DNA of 64,000 bases from Humulus lupulus (GCF_963169125.1 NC_084793.1:214298652-214362651); one strand, 5' to 3'. Positions 24,001 through 35,495 are shown, numbered from the stretch's first letter. Notes: a model not told the origin generated them from the sequence alone. Translations and numbers: made by a program.

Positions 24001-24860
24001 ACTCTTGAATAGTTGCAATACCCTAGGTAACTTGATGGTTACCCTTGTGAAGGATTTACTCTTGGATAAGTAGTGATGCCCTAGGTAACTTGATGGTTAC
24101 CCTTGTGAGGCATTTACTCTTGGATAAGTAGCGATGCCCTAGGTAACTCGATAGTTACCCTTGATAGGGATATTTATTGGCTAGATCTTAGTGTTGAGAC
24201 TCGGTTCTTTCTTACATATTAGCATTTATGCTGGAGGGCGTGATACGCCTGAATTGTTGGAAATTGTCGAGCGTTGGTCTCGAATTATATTTTGATATAT
24301 TATAATTGCTTGCTCTGGGATTTTCTGAGTGTAGGGATTTATCTATTTATATGAAATAGTTTGTCATTTGTTATCAGGCATAACCATAAGTTTGCCAGGA
24401 CGCTTTTGCGTTCTTGAAATTGATTGCGTAGGGTTCGGATGGATCCGAAACCCTAATCTTTGTCAGCTATTGTTATCTAGGGACATTAACTTGGTCAGTG
24501 ACCACCTGTCTTCTTTGCATGCTTTTGTTTTAAAGTTGAACTTACTAAGCGTTTTTGCTTACCTAGTTGATTCCTGTTGTAGGTATGAACAAGGGCAAGG
24601 CAGAGCAGTGAGCGCTAGGGTCTACCTTGTGAATGTACATGTGGACCGACCTTTTGGGAAGTTGTTTTGTTTTTGGAAATGTTGTTTTATTTTCATAAAC
24701 TAGGCCCAGTTTACTCTTCATAAACTATGTTTGTATTAAACATTAAGTATGGCCATACGACTTTTAAAAAGTTTTTTTTATACGGGTTTTTGAAACATTT
24801 TGTTACATGAAAATGTTTATATTTCTGCATTATCGAGTCTTGAAAATCCGGGTCGTTACA
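21012..24860 (+). mobile_element. Very long solo LTR, 3.85 kb, TSD CTATA
   Basis: It starts TGTAACATCCTGCGTTTC and ends GAAAATCCGGGTCGTTACA. CTATA flanks it exactly at 21007-21011 and 24861-24865. No gag, pol or primer site was found inside. Open frames in it (for example 24368-24703) have no recognisable domain. Contents include a 59-bp direct repeat (22773 and 22832), a three-unit 57/58-bp hairpin repeat (24001-24170), and a GTTGTAGGTATGAAC...AGTGAGCGCTAGG segment (24578-24622) related to the other long LTR at 8835-13284. At 3849 bp it is long for a gypsy LTR. Confidence 0.88.
24001..24175 (+). repeat. 57/58-bp tandem repeat carrying a GGTAAC hairpin
   Basis: Three units starting ACTCTTG at 24001, 24058 and 24116. 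Each contains CCCTAGGTAACTTGATGGTT or a close variant, where GGTAAC and GTTACC form a 6-bp stem with a 6-base loop. The third unit has an altered loop (TCGATA) but keeps the stem. Confidence 0.8.
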
Positions 24861-24865
24861 CTATA

Positions 24866-25035
24866 GACCTCCCCAGAACTTAGAAGTAAACGTGGGATCT
24901 TGATCTGACACTATAGACTTCAGTGCCTCATGGAGACGTACTATCTTCTTCACATAAAACTTAGCATACTGATCCACACTATAGTTTGTTCTCACAGCAG
25001 AAAGTGTGCTGACTTAGTATATCTATTCACGATTA
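24866..25035 (-). pseudogene. T3 integrase, catalytic core middle piece
   Basis: Minus strand: WVIVNRYTKSAHFLL, TNYSVDQYAKFYVKKIVRLH, then SIVSDQDPTFTSKFWGGL, with the second catalytic Asp in SDQD. It ends exactly at the solo LTR at 24860. On its other side the frame is cut by the 25041-26532 insertion between SVWV and IVNRY. Confidence 0.85.
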
Positions 25036-25040
25036 CCCAT

Positions 25041-26532
25041 TGTTGCAAAAATTCCAATGTGCAAGTATACGCTATCGTAGACAAGTAATAATAGAGATAA
25101 GTAGAGTATCGTCCCATAGAGATTGTTATTAACTACCAATAATTAACTTTCCAATTCTATTTGGCTAATAAAACTTAGATTCAAGAATATGAAGAATAGA
25201 AACAAGAATTGACAAAACTAACAATTAACAAATAAAAGCAAAATTAATTCAATGGATGAAAACCTAGGTTATTTAATTTTCATCTATCCACTTTATTATT
25301 TCATCAATACAATTTCCATTATTCTTTCTCTTATCATGATATCAGACTTATTAAAGCAATATATATTCTTATTAAGATATATAAATCTCTCAACCTATAT
25401 GCGAATTTTCTATATCTCTGTGATAAATTCCAAACATATGGAAAGCATTAAGAATAGAAATCCTGAAAGCTACACAAACCATATAGGTACTTTCGTCCTA
25501 TATCGAAATCTATGTCTATTCAACTGTAGCATATTTAACTCTCACCTCTCCGATTTTGAATTAAATTCATAAGTAATGAAAATAATGACGTCAAATTATT
25601 CACATTCATTAAGCACAAAATTGAATAGATCACAATGAAGAAAAAGAAATCATAGAGATTGCATTAACTAATAATAAAGTATCAAGAGACTACATTAAAA
25701 CCCTAGAAAATAAAATAGTTCATAATTAGATTCATAACATCCACTTATTCAGAAAAGAACGTAAGAAAAAGAAATTAAAGAAGAAGAAAGAAAAACTCAT
25801 GAAGAAATTTCCAATCTTGATCTCCAAGTTCCTCCTGATGTCTAACGGCTAAAAAGTGATTTAAATCGCTAAAAATTAAGCTTTTATAGCAACCCTAGCA
25901 ATTCTATGTGAAAAGACCTTGTTGCCCCCATAAAAATGCCATTTGCTTGCTTTTTACGAAAATTGTATGAACGTAACATAGGGGCGCAACTTTATAGCGC
26001 AAGAGCGCTATTTCACACTTCCTGGAACTGTGCTCTCTGACTTCGGTAGCACAAGGGTGCTAAGTATACATAATAAAACTGAAACTCGTTCTGAACAGCC
26101 TACACAGTCAACTCATTGTATTTTGACTATAACTCCCTTGATATAACTCTAAATTGAATGATTAAAAAACTATGGAAAGCTAAGAAAAATATCTACAACT
26201 TATATTTCTAGAATTGTTTCCAGAAAGTGAAGAAATCATGGCAAAATGCAGCTTAAAGTTCCAGACTTGTGTTACAGAGCATAAACGACGCGTGTTGAGC
26301 ATCTTCAATGTAGTATTTTCCACACATAATGTCTTGAAACTTCAAAATCAACACTAAATCCATCTTATTCATCATATTTAACATGTTTCTTCTAATTTCT
26401 CTCCATATTATGTACTTGAACATTAAAATCTGAAACAAGAAGAAAACAAGTGTAAATCTGCACAAAAAAATCCTAAATAACTAAAATTATACCTTAAAAA
26501 ATCTATAAAACAAACCTAATATGAGCCTAACA
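25041..26532 (-). mobile_element. Solo LTR of a non-Tekay family, TSD CCCAT
   Basis: The ends read TGTTGCAAAAATTCC and ATGAGCCTAACA on the plus strand, giving TG...CA. CCCAT at 25036-25040 and 26533-26537 is a perfect TSD, and removing the insert restores the T3 integrase frame. It is 1492 bp, AT-rich, without coding signal. Sequence near the left end (GTATACGCTATCGTAGACAA, GAGTATCGTCCC) and a TTGTAGATATTTTT...ATCATTCAATTTAGAGTTAT stretch on the minus strand resemble LTRs of the Athila group, so minus orientation is suggested. It has a short GCGCAAGAGCGCTA GC patch near 26000. Confidence 0.8.
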
Positions 26533-26537
26533 CCCAT

Positions 26538-27239
26538 ACAGAATCTTGTTGTCCCACAGACTTAGGCAATCCAACCACAAAATCCATGGTAATAACCTCC
26601 CATTTTCATTCCGGAATGCCCAGAGAAGTTAGGCACTTAGCCACATACTCAACTACATCTTTCTTCATTCCCGACGACCAATATATAGATTTCAAATTGT
26701 TATACATCTTTGTGGTGCCTGGGTATAACGTGTAGGAAGTGGTATGAGACTCATCCAAAATCTCCATTCTAATTTCACTATCCAGAGGAACACATACTCG
26801 ATATTTATATCGTAATATACCAGTGTCAGAAATAACAAAGTCCTTAGCTTTTCCTGCCAAGACGTTCTCCCAGTGCTTTACCAATTGAGGATCATTCACT
26901 TGAGCGTCCTTGATCCTCTCAAGAAGTGTAGACTAAAGAGTAATATTGGCTAACTGACCCATGACGAACTCTTTCCCAGCTTTGGTCATATCTGCAACTA
27001 GCTTTCCTAAAATATGCTACGAGCTAAATACATGTCTCGGACCCTTACGACTTAGGGCATCTGCCACTACATTGACCTTTCCTGGATGATAGAGGATTTC
27101 CCGATCATAATCCTTTACCAACTCCAACCAACGTCTCTGCCTCATATTCAAGTCTTTATGTGTGAAGAAATACTTCAAACTCTTGTGACAAGTGTATATC
27201 TCACACTTTCCTCTGTACAAGTAGTGTCGCCATACCCTC
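26538..27239 (-). pseudogene. T3 RNase H end and integrase N-terminal piece
   Basis: Minus strand from 27239: [36 protein letters not shown] and [15 protein letters not shown] (RNase H with its final Asp), then [32 protein letters not shown], and the zinc-binding integrase part with DESHTTSYTLYPGTTKMY and AKCLTSLG. The latter has lost the second Cys of CxxC. It ends VITMDFVVGLPKSVGQQ with the first catalytic Asp. It abuts T2 at 27240, and its missing N-terminal RNase H half lies at 55999. Confidence 0.85.
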
Positions 27240-28786
27240 TATAACGCCCCAAATTACCTAATAAGGCTTAAGGCCTTGATTAAGGGGCCATGATGGAAAT
27301 TTATGGAGAGTTATTTGAATATATATGATTTAATTATGAAAGATGTATTTATGTGATACATATGTGTATCATTATATGATTACGTGAGTTATATTATAAT
27401 ATGACTAGATATGCATGTGTGTCTGTTTCTTATTATAAGGGCAATTTTTCATAATTTGGCTCATTATGAGTATATTTGGAATATATGTGCAAAAATGTGA
27501 TATATGTGTGAGACCACATTATTATGCGGATATATTTGGGTTAATCGGCACGAGGCAATCCTAGGGAGCAAGTTAGTGGGAGAGTCACAACGGGACCAAA
27601 TACCCAACTCAGGGTGAGTCAATGGGTATTTTGGGTATTTAGTACATTACCGGGATATCGAGTAATGGGAATAAATAATTGAGGACATATTCAGAGTTAG
27701 TGAGATTAGGAGGGAATTTCAGGAATTTTGACCATTTTACCCTCAGGGTCATTTTTGGTACCTGGAGCTTCGGGATTTGCTTAGAGTTACTTGAACTCTA
27801 AGTAACCTACACACAAATAGAAAACAAAGGAAAAACACTCTTAGCTCTCCCAAACTCTCTCTCACTTGTGTACATTCTCTCTCTTTCTCTCTCAATTCCT
27901 TGTAATTTCTTGCGATCAAAGAGGAATCGAAGCTAGCTTAGGCTTAGGATTGCTTGGGGAAAGGCTTAGCGTTGTTTTGGGCAGCAAAGGTATCAATTTC
28001 TAGCCTTAAATGTATATGTTTTCTCTAGTTTTAGTTGAGTTTTAGAGTTTTGAAAACTCAAATCTAAATTTGGTTTTGTGAGGGGTTTTAAGCTTGTTTT
28101 TAGGGATGGTTTTGAGGCTTATGAAGTGCTGAGTTGATTGGGAACTTTGTTTTTGGTATTTGGCTAAGTTTGGTTGGGTTTTTGGTGAGATTTGGCTTTA
28201 AGAAACAAGGGGAGAAACTGGGTTTTCATATCGAGTCGCGACCCTATTCTTGGGGCGTCGTGGCTCTCATGAATGATGGGAGAAAGAGGTGCTGAACCTC
28301 CATTTTGAGTCGCGCGCGTGTGTGTCCAGAGGAGAGCCCTTGGGCTCTCTGACTTGGCGTGGGTCGTAGCTCTTGGGCCTTGGGCCGTGACGCTTGAAGG
28401 GCTTTTGAGCCCCGGGAAGGTCTTGAGTGTAGGAACTCTGACTTAGGGGCTCGGGATCGATTCTACTACCCGGTTTAGTAGAATTCGAGGTCCCGAAGGC
28501 TAGGACTTAGTTTGGAAGCCTTTATTTGCTCGTTATTGAAAAGATTCTATATTATGGTTGTGAATAGGTTACTGCTAGGGGCTTAGAACTGGGATCATGC
28601 TCGAGGGTCGTTCTTATTATACATTGCACTCGGACCTGGGATAAGAAAACTGCACCCAATACGTGATATATGTGATTAGGGCTTGGCCTGATTATTAAAT
28701 ATAATTATGAATAAGGCTCGGGCCCTTGAGAATAAACATGATTATGATTATGCATGTTATCGTTGATTAAGCATGCTTGAATGCTG
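27240..28786 (+). mobile_element. T2 5' LTR, left part
   Basis: It starts TATAACGCCCCAAATTACC, a TG-to-TA mutated form of the TGTAATGCCCC start seen in its partner at 41570, which it matches closely for about 1.5 kb. Landmarks are a near-palindrome CCACATTATTATGCGG (~27524), a GC block with GTCGCGACCC (28232-28400), and GGATAAGAAAACTGCACCC (28639-28657). It breaks at ~28786 after AAGCATGCTTGAATGCT. CCCTC at 27235-27239 against ACTTC at 55999-56003 is the decayed TSD. Confidence 0.85.
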
Positions 28787-30088
28787 TGCGTTGATGTGGT
28801 TTTTCACCAACAGTAGATTTAGATATCTAATAAGAGTATTAGTGCTTATTTGCAAACCGCAATGAACTTATATGAACTATTTCTTACACACACAATTTTA
28901 CGTGTGTTATCCCCAAAAATGGGAAATCAATGACGTGGTAATAGAGGTGACAAGTGGCATGGAATAGTTGGGCGATCTGGCTTAGTAGTAGCCCAATACA
29001 TCAGTAAAGAGTTTGGACTGCTTAAAAGATATCATAACCAAGCCAAATGCACTCGAGGAGAATACTTGGGCTAAGGTGTGCTTGGCTCGGACCCTAGTCC
29101 GAGGAGCCCAAGTGTTTGGCTCGGACACTAGTCCGAGGAGAGGCCACATTAGGTCCGGTCAGACCTTGGTCCTTGGCACCTCAAGAGATGGGCTTAGACC
29201 CTAGTCCGAGGAGAGGCACAAGTGATGTGCTCGGACCTTGGTCCGAGGAAGAAGCCTCATGTAGTCTGGTCAGACTATGATCCGAAGAGAAGTTTTTTGA
29301 GGTGTGGCTCGGACCTTAGTCCGAGGAAAGCCAAGGAAGGAGTGGCTCGGACCCTAGTCCGAGGAAAGCCAATGCATGTGGCTCGGACATTAGTCCGAGG
29401 AGAGCCAAGGAAGGTGTGGCTCGGACCCTAGTCCGAGGAGAGCCAAGGAGGGTGTGGTCGGATCTTGGTCTGAGGAGAGTAAGGGGTATGGTCCGTATGC
29501 AGGTGTCCAACTTGCATATGTCCGACCAGAAGACAATATTCATAAACAAAATAGACTAGACTACGTCAAATTTCCAGAAATGGCTTCAGTAAGAATCGGT
29601 CTGGGCATCGCGGGAATCTCTCATTCCTCACTCAAATTGAGGAATCTGTTGTATTTTGAATACTTTGTGTAATTTAAATATAATATAAATAATAGAGTAT
29701 CCCGATTCTAGAGGGATATCAGTTTAGGATCCCAAGCCTATAAATAGAGGGTTAATGGGATCAAAAAAAGGACTTTTTGGCAATTTGAGATTTGGTCTGA
29801 GTTCTAGAGAGAGAAAGTGTGTTTTTCTTGAGAAAGAACCCTTTTTGTATTCCTGAAAATTTACATTGAAGAAACTCAGTTGACACTGGTTCATTTGATC
29901 TTGAGTGTAGATAAAGTAATAAAATCTCTAAGTGGTTTAGGCTATTACCGACTGATCGGGGCTGAACCACTATAAAAATATTGTGTGTTATTTATTTTTC
30001 TTGATTAAACTGTCTATGTCGTTTAAATTCTCTTGAAGGTTTGTCGTTATTGACGTTCTCACGTCGTTGGCTAAAAACACAGTCAACA
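28787..30088 (+). mobile_element. LTR with palindromic minisatellite
   Basis: The probable start is TGCGTTGATGTGGTTTTTC (28787), one base off the TGTTG start usual for LTRs ending CAACA. It ends AAAACACAGTCAACA at 30088. TATAAATA at 29749-29756 in AGCCTATAAATAGAGGG context is a credible U3 TATA box. The 3' part (CTGAACCACTATAAAAATATTGTG) is related to the LTRs at 5484-6157 and 36001-36648. No primer site follows; the next sequence is an inverted LTR fragment. The 29086-29480 region is an array of near-identical hairpins, and the short open frames across it are by-products. Confidence 0.65.
29086..29480 (+). repeat. Eleven-unit hairpin minisatellite
   Basis: Units spaced about 34-41 bases each contain a form of CTCGGACCCTAGTCCGAG, a 7-bp stem (CTCGGAC/GTCCGAG) closed by a 4-base loop. 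Six or more units keep the stem perfectly while the loop varies (CCTA, ACTA, CTTG, CTTA, ATTA). Many are followed by GAGAGCCAAGGAAG, which pairs further with the leading GGCTC. Units near 29153 and 29264 are degenerate (GGTCAGACC-type). Confidence 0.9.
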
Positions 30089-30671
30089 ATGTGGTTCGGT
30101 GGTTAAAATCCACCTGGTCCACGAGACAATATTGTTTCCCTCTCACAATTTATGCAGAGTTTCAGTATTACAAAAAGGCAGTCCCCTTCCCTGTCCATTG
30201 TCCCTAATATTTATAGTAGAATTTCCTGGACAGGTTTAGGTAACTGTGTGCATAAATATGGTAAACATTTAATAACGATAATTCCCATTTACATAGGGAT
30301 ATGATTGCCTAACAGAATATACTCATGTTATCTTGGACAATAAATGTGCAATACAACCTGGACATTAATGAGCATATAGAGTGCTTCTGAGTCTCTCAGG
30401 ATCCTTCAGTATGTGTCATGACTAGGTTTCCACGAGATGAACATATTTAGAGTGCCCTAAAGGGGATCCAACCACTACAAGTCTCGAACTAGACCGTCAT
30501 CCTAAGAGGCGACCTGCCAATTAACTGAATGTCGTGCTACCAAGTCCTAACTTGAGTTACTCACATCATCATTAGCTAGATGTTCTACTTATCTGCATTT
30601 TCCATATATTCTTCTTCCAACTATACCCTTAGCAGAGTGATTAAACCCGTGCTAATTTTTAGGGTACAACA
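30089..30671 (-). mobile_element. Inverted Tat-like 3' LTR (family X), truncated
   Basis: Read on the minus strand it starts at 30671 with TGTTGTACCCTAAAAATTAG directly after a polypurine tract (GCTTGGGGGAAAA, 30684-30672). TATAAATA on the minus strand at 30215-30208 is the likely U3 box. It is homologous to 845-1283 but stops near 30089 at the LTR of another family, so its far end is missing. Confidence 0.7.
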
Positions 30672-30936
30672 TTTTCCCCCAAGCTCCTACCCGTGCTTGA
30701 CGTCATCACTTTATGACACGCACAGTAGGGCTTTTTTCCTTCTGTCATGTAAAACCGTGCCTGCCTAATACTCGAGTGTTGAACACGTGGCCATCTGTAA
30801 TTGCTGTATGTTCACGTTTCGAGGACTATGACAACTATCCTGTCAAATTTTTGTTGCCACACGGGTCATTTAATCTTGGCCTTTGGATCTCGAGCTAACC
30901 CAATATGATGGTCCAAATTAATCTCCAAAGCTTACG

Positions 30937-30944
30937 TATAAATA
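30937..30944 (+). promoter_or_regulatory. Antisense TATA box, Tat-like copy with gag-like gene
   Basis: TATAAATA followed by GGGAGATC and a leader (ACCTTACCACCTTTACATTC) rich in CT. It lies 266 bases from the 3' LTR edge at 30671 and points into the element, opposite to pol. About 770 bases downstream lies the ATG of the decayed gene at 31715. Confidence 0.6.
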
Positions 30945-31714
30945 GGGAGATCAAACTTGAACCTTACCACCTTTACATTCAAGAACTTTCCTTTCATAAA
31001 AAAAATCCCCCTTTTTCTCTCAATTTTTTTTTCCAAAAACCTTCATCACCCTTCAGTTTCTCAGAAGCTCTCAAGCTCCTTCCTGTGGACGCATCGACAT
31101 TCCCATCGAACAAACAGATAAACTGTAAGTATTTCCTCATTTGGTTTGAATCTTTCACTTCTTTATTTTCCAATGAGATTTTTTACTTCGAAAAACATTT
31201 TTTTCCAGTACCATTTCATGTTCTAGCCATGTCTGAGTTTAAATAGGGTTCGTTTTAGGCTTAAAGAACGATACTAGACTTGTTTAGAAATAAGGTATTA
31301 AAAAACTGGGCAAATTTTCTGGGTTTTGCAAGGAAAATGTCACTGATGAATCGATTAGGATACCCATTTGGATGTAGAAGCTGAGAGGTTTTTAGGTTTG
31401 GATCTACATAGCTTAAGGGTCATGATTCCTTAAGTGGTTTTTCATTAAACTGCTTTTAAAAGAAAAGTAGTGGGTCAGACGGATCTAACACGCGAATCGC
31501 GAAGTATCAGGAAATTTTCCGAATTCATAGCGCGTGGCCTAGGACTACGCATGGAACCACCCGTTGATGTTAGGACACATCTTAGCTCGTGTAAATTTTG
31601 AATCGCCAAAAGTAAACCACTCAAACCCTCGGGTCATCGTATCTTTATCGTCGTAGCTAGTAATTGTCTTAAGTCACCACTAATAGGCTGCTTTGTCGTC
31701 AGGCGAGCTAGATC

Positions 31715-34361
31715 ATGGCCCCATCAAAGAAAAACATCGCGAACTCCGCTACTCAGAACAAGAACAAAGACAAGAAGATCACATCTAATCTCCTATTCCT
31801 CATTTTGGCCCAATGGTGGAGAGAGAAATTGTTGTCGACTCTTGCTACGAGGGTGAGCACATCGTGTCCCGAATAACGTCGCATAGGAAAGTGAACAAAA
31901 TACAGCTAAGCCATGGGATCGAGATGGGAATTGATGGCCTCCTCACCCGACCTTCGTCGAAAGGAGAGCAGAGCTACGACCCTCTTCAAGATGACTTTGG
32001 GGCTTAGAGTGATGAGCACCTGAAGGCAGGTGCCTTCCTCCCATTAGACTAGTACTTCGTGGATTTTCTTAACTATGTCGAACTGTTTTCGTTCCAGCTC
32101 CCCCCGAACTCGTATCATCTTTTGGCGGGGTTAAAATATCTATTTGTGAGGCACGAGTGGGAGGTCCCCGCCCCGACAGATACTACGTACTTCTTCTACC
32201 TCAAGGCTAGTCCTGATCAGAAGGGGCGAGGTAACAGATTTTACTACCTCACTCGCTTCCCCAGCTCAGCTTCTGTTATTGACCTCCCCAGCCACCCAAA
32301 TGACTATAAAGACCAGTTCTTTATGTAAAATTGGTTCAAGAACTATGATCACTAATACTTCAAACACCCTCATAATTCTCCTAACTTTATGAATTCAGTA
32401 CGCGAACTCTCTTATCATATTCATTTTTTTTAGTTTAATCCTTCTAACTGAGTTCCTTCCTTGTGCAACTATATTCAAGAGGAAAAAGTGGTCTGAGAAC
32501 CTTGGGGGTCAATACGAGACTTCTGAAAGGTAGCTAATGATGCTACCATGGTGGCTTGCGACCTGATTTGCAAAGGCCAGACGCTGGCTATTAGGACCCG
32601 AGGTCCACCTCCCATTCTCCTTGAGCTTCCTCATCCTCAAGAAGTCTTGTCTGCCATTGAATACATTGAGGAGGAAGAGGATGTGGCACCACTGGCGTGC
32701 AAGAGGATAGCTCCTAAATATGATTAGGGTCCTGATCCAGAGCGAGTTGTAGCCGGGACTTTCGGCCAAGGTGACCCATATAGAGAACTAGATCGGGCCG
32801 CTGCCAGTTTTAGGAAAATTCGCTTCAACCCCCATCAACTCATTAGTCGACATCCTACTGACCCAGACCTGAACACAACACTCCTCCAGTGTGTGGATCA
32901 TCTGGTGATACGCTATGACCTTAGCTACCTCAAATGTACAATTGTGTTTGACAACACCTTCCACTTTAGGTCCTCCATTTTTTAGGAATATGGGACAAAC
33001 TATAGGACATGGCCTTCTTTACATCAGGGTGTATTCTCCCTCGGCTACAAGCAGTATGTAGATGAGTCTAGCTCGAAAGAAAATCCTGAACCCCTTAGGA
33101 CCTAGGATGTAATAATTCTAAACTCTCCCCCACCTCCAGTAGTCTAGAAGTTATAGGTTATACCTAGTCTGGTTCATAACCCCGAACTGGTTGTAGTAGA
33201 TTCCTCTCGTAGCTCAGAGGGTAGGGTTCTTTCTCTTGTTCTTGTCTTTGCATTACTTTGATTAACTATCCCTTGTATCTGAATCTTCTACTCGTTCCTT
33301 TTCAGGTGAAGAGATGGACTTGCCAGACGCCTCTGGTCTAATGGGTGCCTTTAAGGCTGGCGGGGCTGGAGTTGGGCCTGTGGTAAAAAGACCTAGATTT
33401 CCAAAGAAACATGCCTGCAGGACTGGAACTTCCACTGAGTCTCTGGTCAAAGACAAAGGTGCCAACTCCACCTGGGAGCAGCAACAACAGATTCAACCCC
33501 CAGCCCCGGTGACAACAGTCACAGTTCTCGAGGCTCCTCCTCATTTCCCTCAATATGTACCTCATTCGGTTCCTCAAGTTATCCAAGGCGAAGCTCCCTC
33601 TATTCAGATCCCAGTAAAGCCACTCGAGCTGGCGAGGATCCCTGAAGCATTTCGAGAGACTGTATTCGAGATGGTGAGCCATATGGTGGGCCATGCATAT
33701 AGAGCCAATGTTAAGGATCTGAGGGCCATGATGGATCGTACTCCCGAAGATGTTCTCGAGTCTGCTATGGGAATGAACCTCACTGTGAGCCCTTTCATTC
33801 TTCAACCATTTGTTTTTCTTGTCTTCTCACTTTTTTTTACTAACCTTGACTTGCTTATTTCTTTTACAGTCTGTCCTGGCTCAATTCCATGGAATTGCTT
33901 GGATTCGAGCTAGGAGTGATGAGCTCCAAGCCACCCTGGTCACCTCCCAAGAGAGCGAGGGAACTGCAAAGGTTCCCTTGACTGCTTCCCAGGAAGGCGA
34001 GCGGATTTCCATGAATATGGTCGTGGAAGTGAGTCGTCAACTGGACCAGCTCCATGCTGAGAATGATGGCCTCAAAAATAATCTTGGTGAGGTCGAGGCC
34101 AAAGCCAAGGAGGAGGCCGAGAGGGAAAGGTTAGAGATTGCGGAGTCGTCGAATCAAATGGAAGAGATGCTCTACCAGTGTTGGGCTTTCAACCTGGACG
34201 GGAATTTCATGTTCATGCAGCCAGGGTTTTGGGAACCTTATCTTGCCAAATTCAAGATTCAATTCTCACAAGAACCCTATGAGACCGTCGAGGCTTTTGA
34301 TGCTACTGAAGGGGATGGCGAGGAAGTGACATCCTCCGAGCGAGTCGACGAAGCTCAATGA
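31715..34361 (+). pseudogene. Antisense gag-like gene of a Tat-like element, spliced, decayed
   Basis: This lies between the 3' LTR (30671) and the pol end (35495) but on the strand opposite to pol. The start ATG is at 31715 (MAPSKKNIANS). After a frame change the frame shows GAFLPLD-YFVDFLNYVELFSFQLPPNSYH and YLTRFPSS (31813-32325), with TAG stops at ~32005 and ~32050. This wording resembles the plant family called putative gypsy-type transposon (Transposase_28). 32519-33200 keeps readable protein with several TAGs. 33314-33784 and 33870-34361 join in phase across an intron and end in a coiled-coil-like stretch (LDQLHAENDGLKNNL, KEEAERERLEI) and an acidic tail. Tat relatives are known to carry antisense extra ORFs here. 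The function of such proteins is unknown to me. Confidence 0.65.
33785..33869 (+). other. Likely phase-0 intron, 85 bp
   Basis: It begins GTGAGCCC and ends TTTCTTTTACAG after a T-rich tract. Its removal joins MGMNLT to SVLAQFHGIAW in frame. A second acceptor, CCTTTTCAG, ends at ~33305 just before GTGAAGAGATGG. Splicing is inferred from sequence only. Confidence 0.65.
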
Positions 34362-35169
34362 TTTATTTTTATTTCACATTTTGTAACTAAGTCCCTAGGG
34401 ATTAAAATAATCGCCTTCGATCTCGGATTGAGGTTTTTTCTTTCCTCGAGATAACTATATGATTTTGTATACATATTTAACTTGTGATCTATTCGTGTTC
34501 CCCTTAGACTATTATTTTCTCATGTTTGTGAATTCTTGGATTCTTGTACGCTCAAAATCTTAGGGGTTGTCTTTAGATCAGGATAGATTTTTGATGGCTT
34601 GACTAACTAATTTTAGTAAATATCTTAGTTGTATCCAAGATTTTGCCCACCTAATTGTGATATACCTATTAGGAATCAGGCCTCAAACCTGGCCGTATCC
34701 AGGGATTTTAGTAGGCGTAATAGCATTGCACCTGTTATGAATCAGGCCTCGGACCTGATTATACCCAGGGGTTTTAGTCTGCTTAATAACATTGTACCTA
34801 TTAGGAATCAGGCCTTAGACCTAGTTATATCCAAGGGTTTTGTTTTATAAATTTCTCAATCTTAGTTCGTGTTCGAAATTTGAAAATCTGAGTTTTAAAA
34901 AGACATTAAATAATCAACTTTTCCAAACACTAAGTTTCAGATTTCATTCGAATACGATAAACTCTTTTAAAAGCTCCCTTCGGTTATGTGCCCCCCAAGC
35001 AACAAAAACTTATAAATGTTCTAGGTTGCTTTTACAAAGTGAGCCTGCGATAATAAAATGATAAAATTGATTACGCGATAATCCAATTGTTATTAAAATG
35101 AAATGGCTTTTATAGATAAGCCTTACATAAAAAGTATTTCCAAAAACATTAAAAACAAAAAAAAATTAT
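34362..35169. other. Noncoding spacer between antisense gene and pol end
   Basis: It contains an ATCAGGCCT-CC-GACCTG unit repeated three times (about 34676, 34742 and 34808, period ~66), each followed by CCAGGGATTTTAGT-like sequence. Nothing else is recognised. It is probably 3' flank of the antisense gene. Confidence 0.5.
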
Positions 35170-35495
35170 TGATAGTACTTTTTAAGGCGTAGGGCATTCT
35201 AGTTCCGTGGAACTATTTCTCCACTTAACCGGGCTAACTTAAAGGTCCATTCGCGTAGGATCTTCACGATCTAGTATGGTCCTTCCCAGTTCGGCCCTAA
35301 CACACCGTCCTTGGGATTTTTAATTTCCAAAAACACCCTCTAGAGAACCAAATCACCTTGTCCAAGCATGTGTCCTTTTACGTTCGAGTTGAAGTAATGA
35401 GTGATTTTCTACTGATATTGGGCAAGCTGCAATTGTGACGCTTCTCATTTTTCATTGATTAGATCAGGGATGCACTGAGTAGCTCGTGGTTCTGA
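35170..35495 (-). pseudogene. Tat-like integrase C-terminal (GPY/F) region
   Basis: Minus strand from ~35495: ATQCIPDLINEK, QLAQYQ, YFNSNVKGHMLGQGDLVL, then KNPKDGVLGPNWEGPY and IVKILREWTFKLARLSGE. The GPNWEGPY is the GPY/F landmark of gypsy integrases in Tat wording. Stops interrupt it. It fixes the minus orientation of the element whose 3' LTR is 30089-30671. The rest of its pol is lost at a breakpoint near 35500. Confidence 0.75.

Noticed and set aside
24368..24703. 111-codon open frame in the long solo LTR
   Set aside because: No domain, and it lies across LTR motifs shared with 8835-13284 on the other strand.
25252..25572. 106-codon open frame as a host gene
   Set aside because: It lies inside a solo LTR bounded by TSDs, is AT-rich and hydrophobic by composition, and has no domain.
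29086..29480. CRISPR-like spaced repeat array
   Set aside because: Spacing is irregular, the spacers are themselves related repeats, no cas gene is near, and the context is a plant LTR. It is a palindromic minisatellite.
29013..29672. Three overlapping small open frames over the minisatellite
   Set aside because: They arise because the repeat unit lacks stops in some frames; they share no domain and the protein is only the translated repeat.
33338..33805. 155-codon minus-strand frame
   Set aside because: Shadow of the plus-strand gag-like exon at 33314-33784, which has family-like wording and intron borders.
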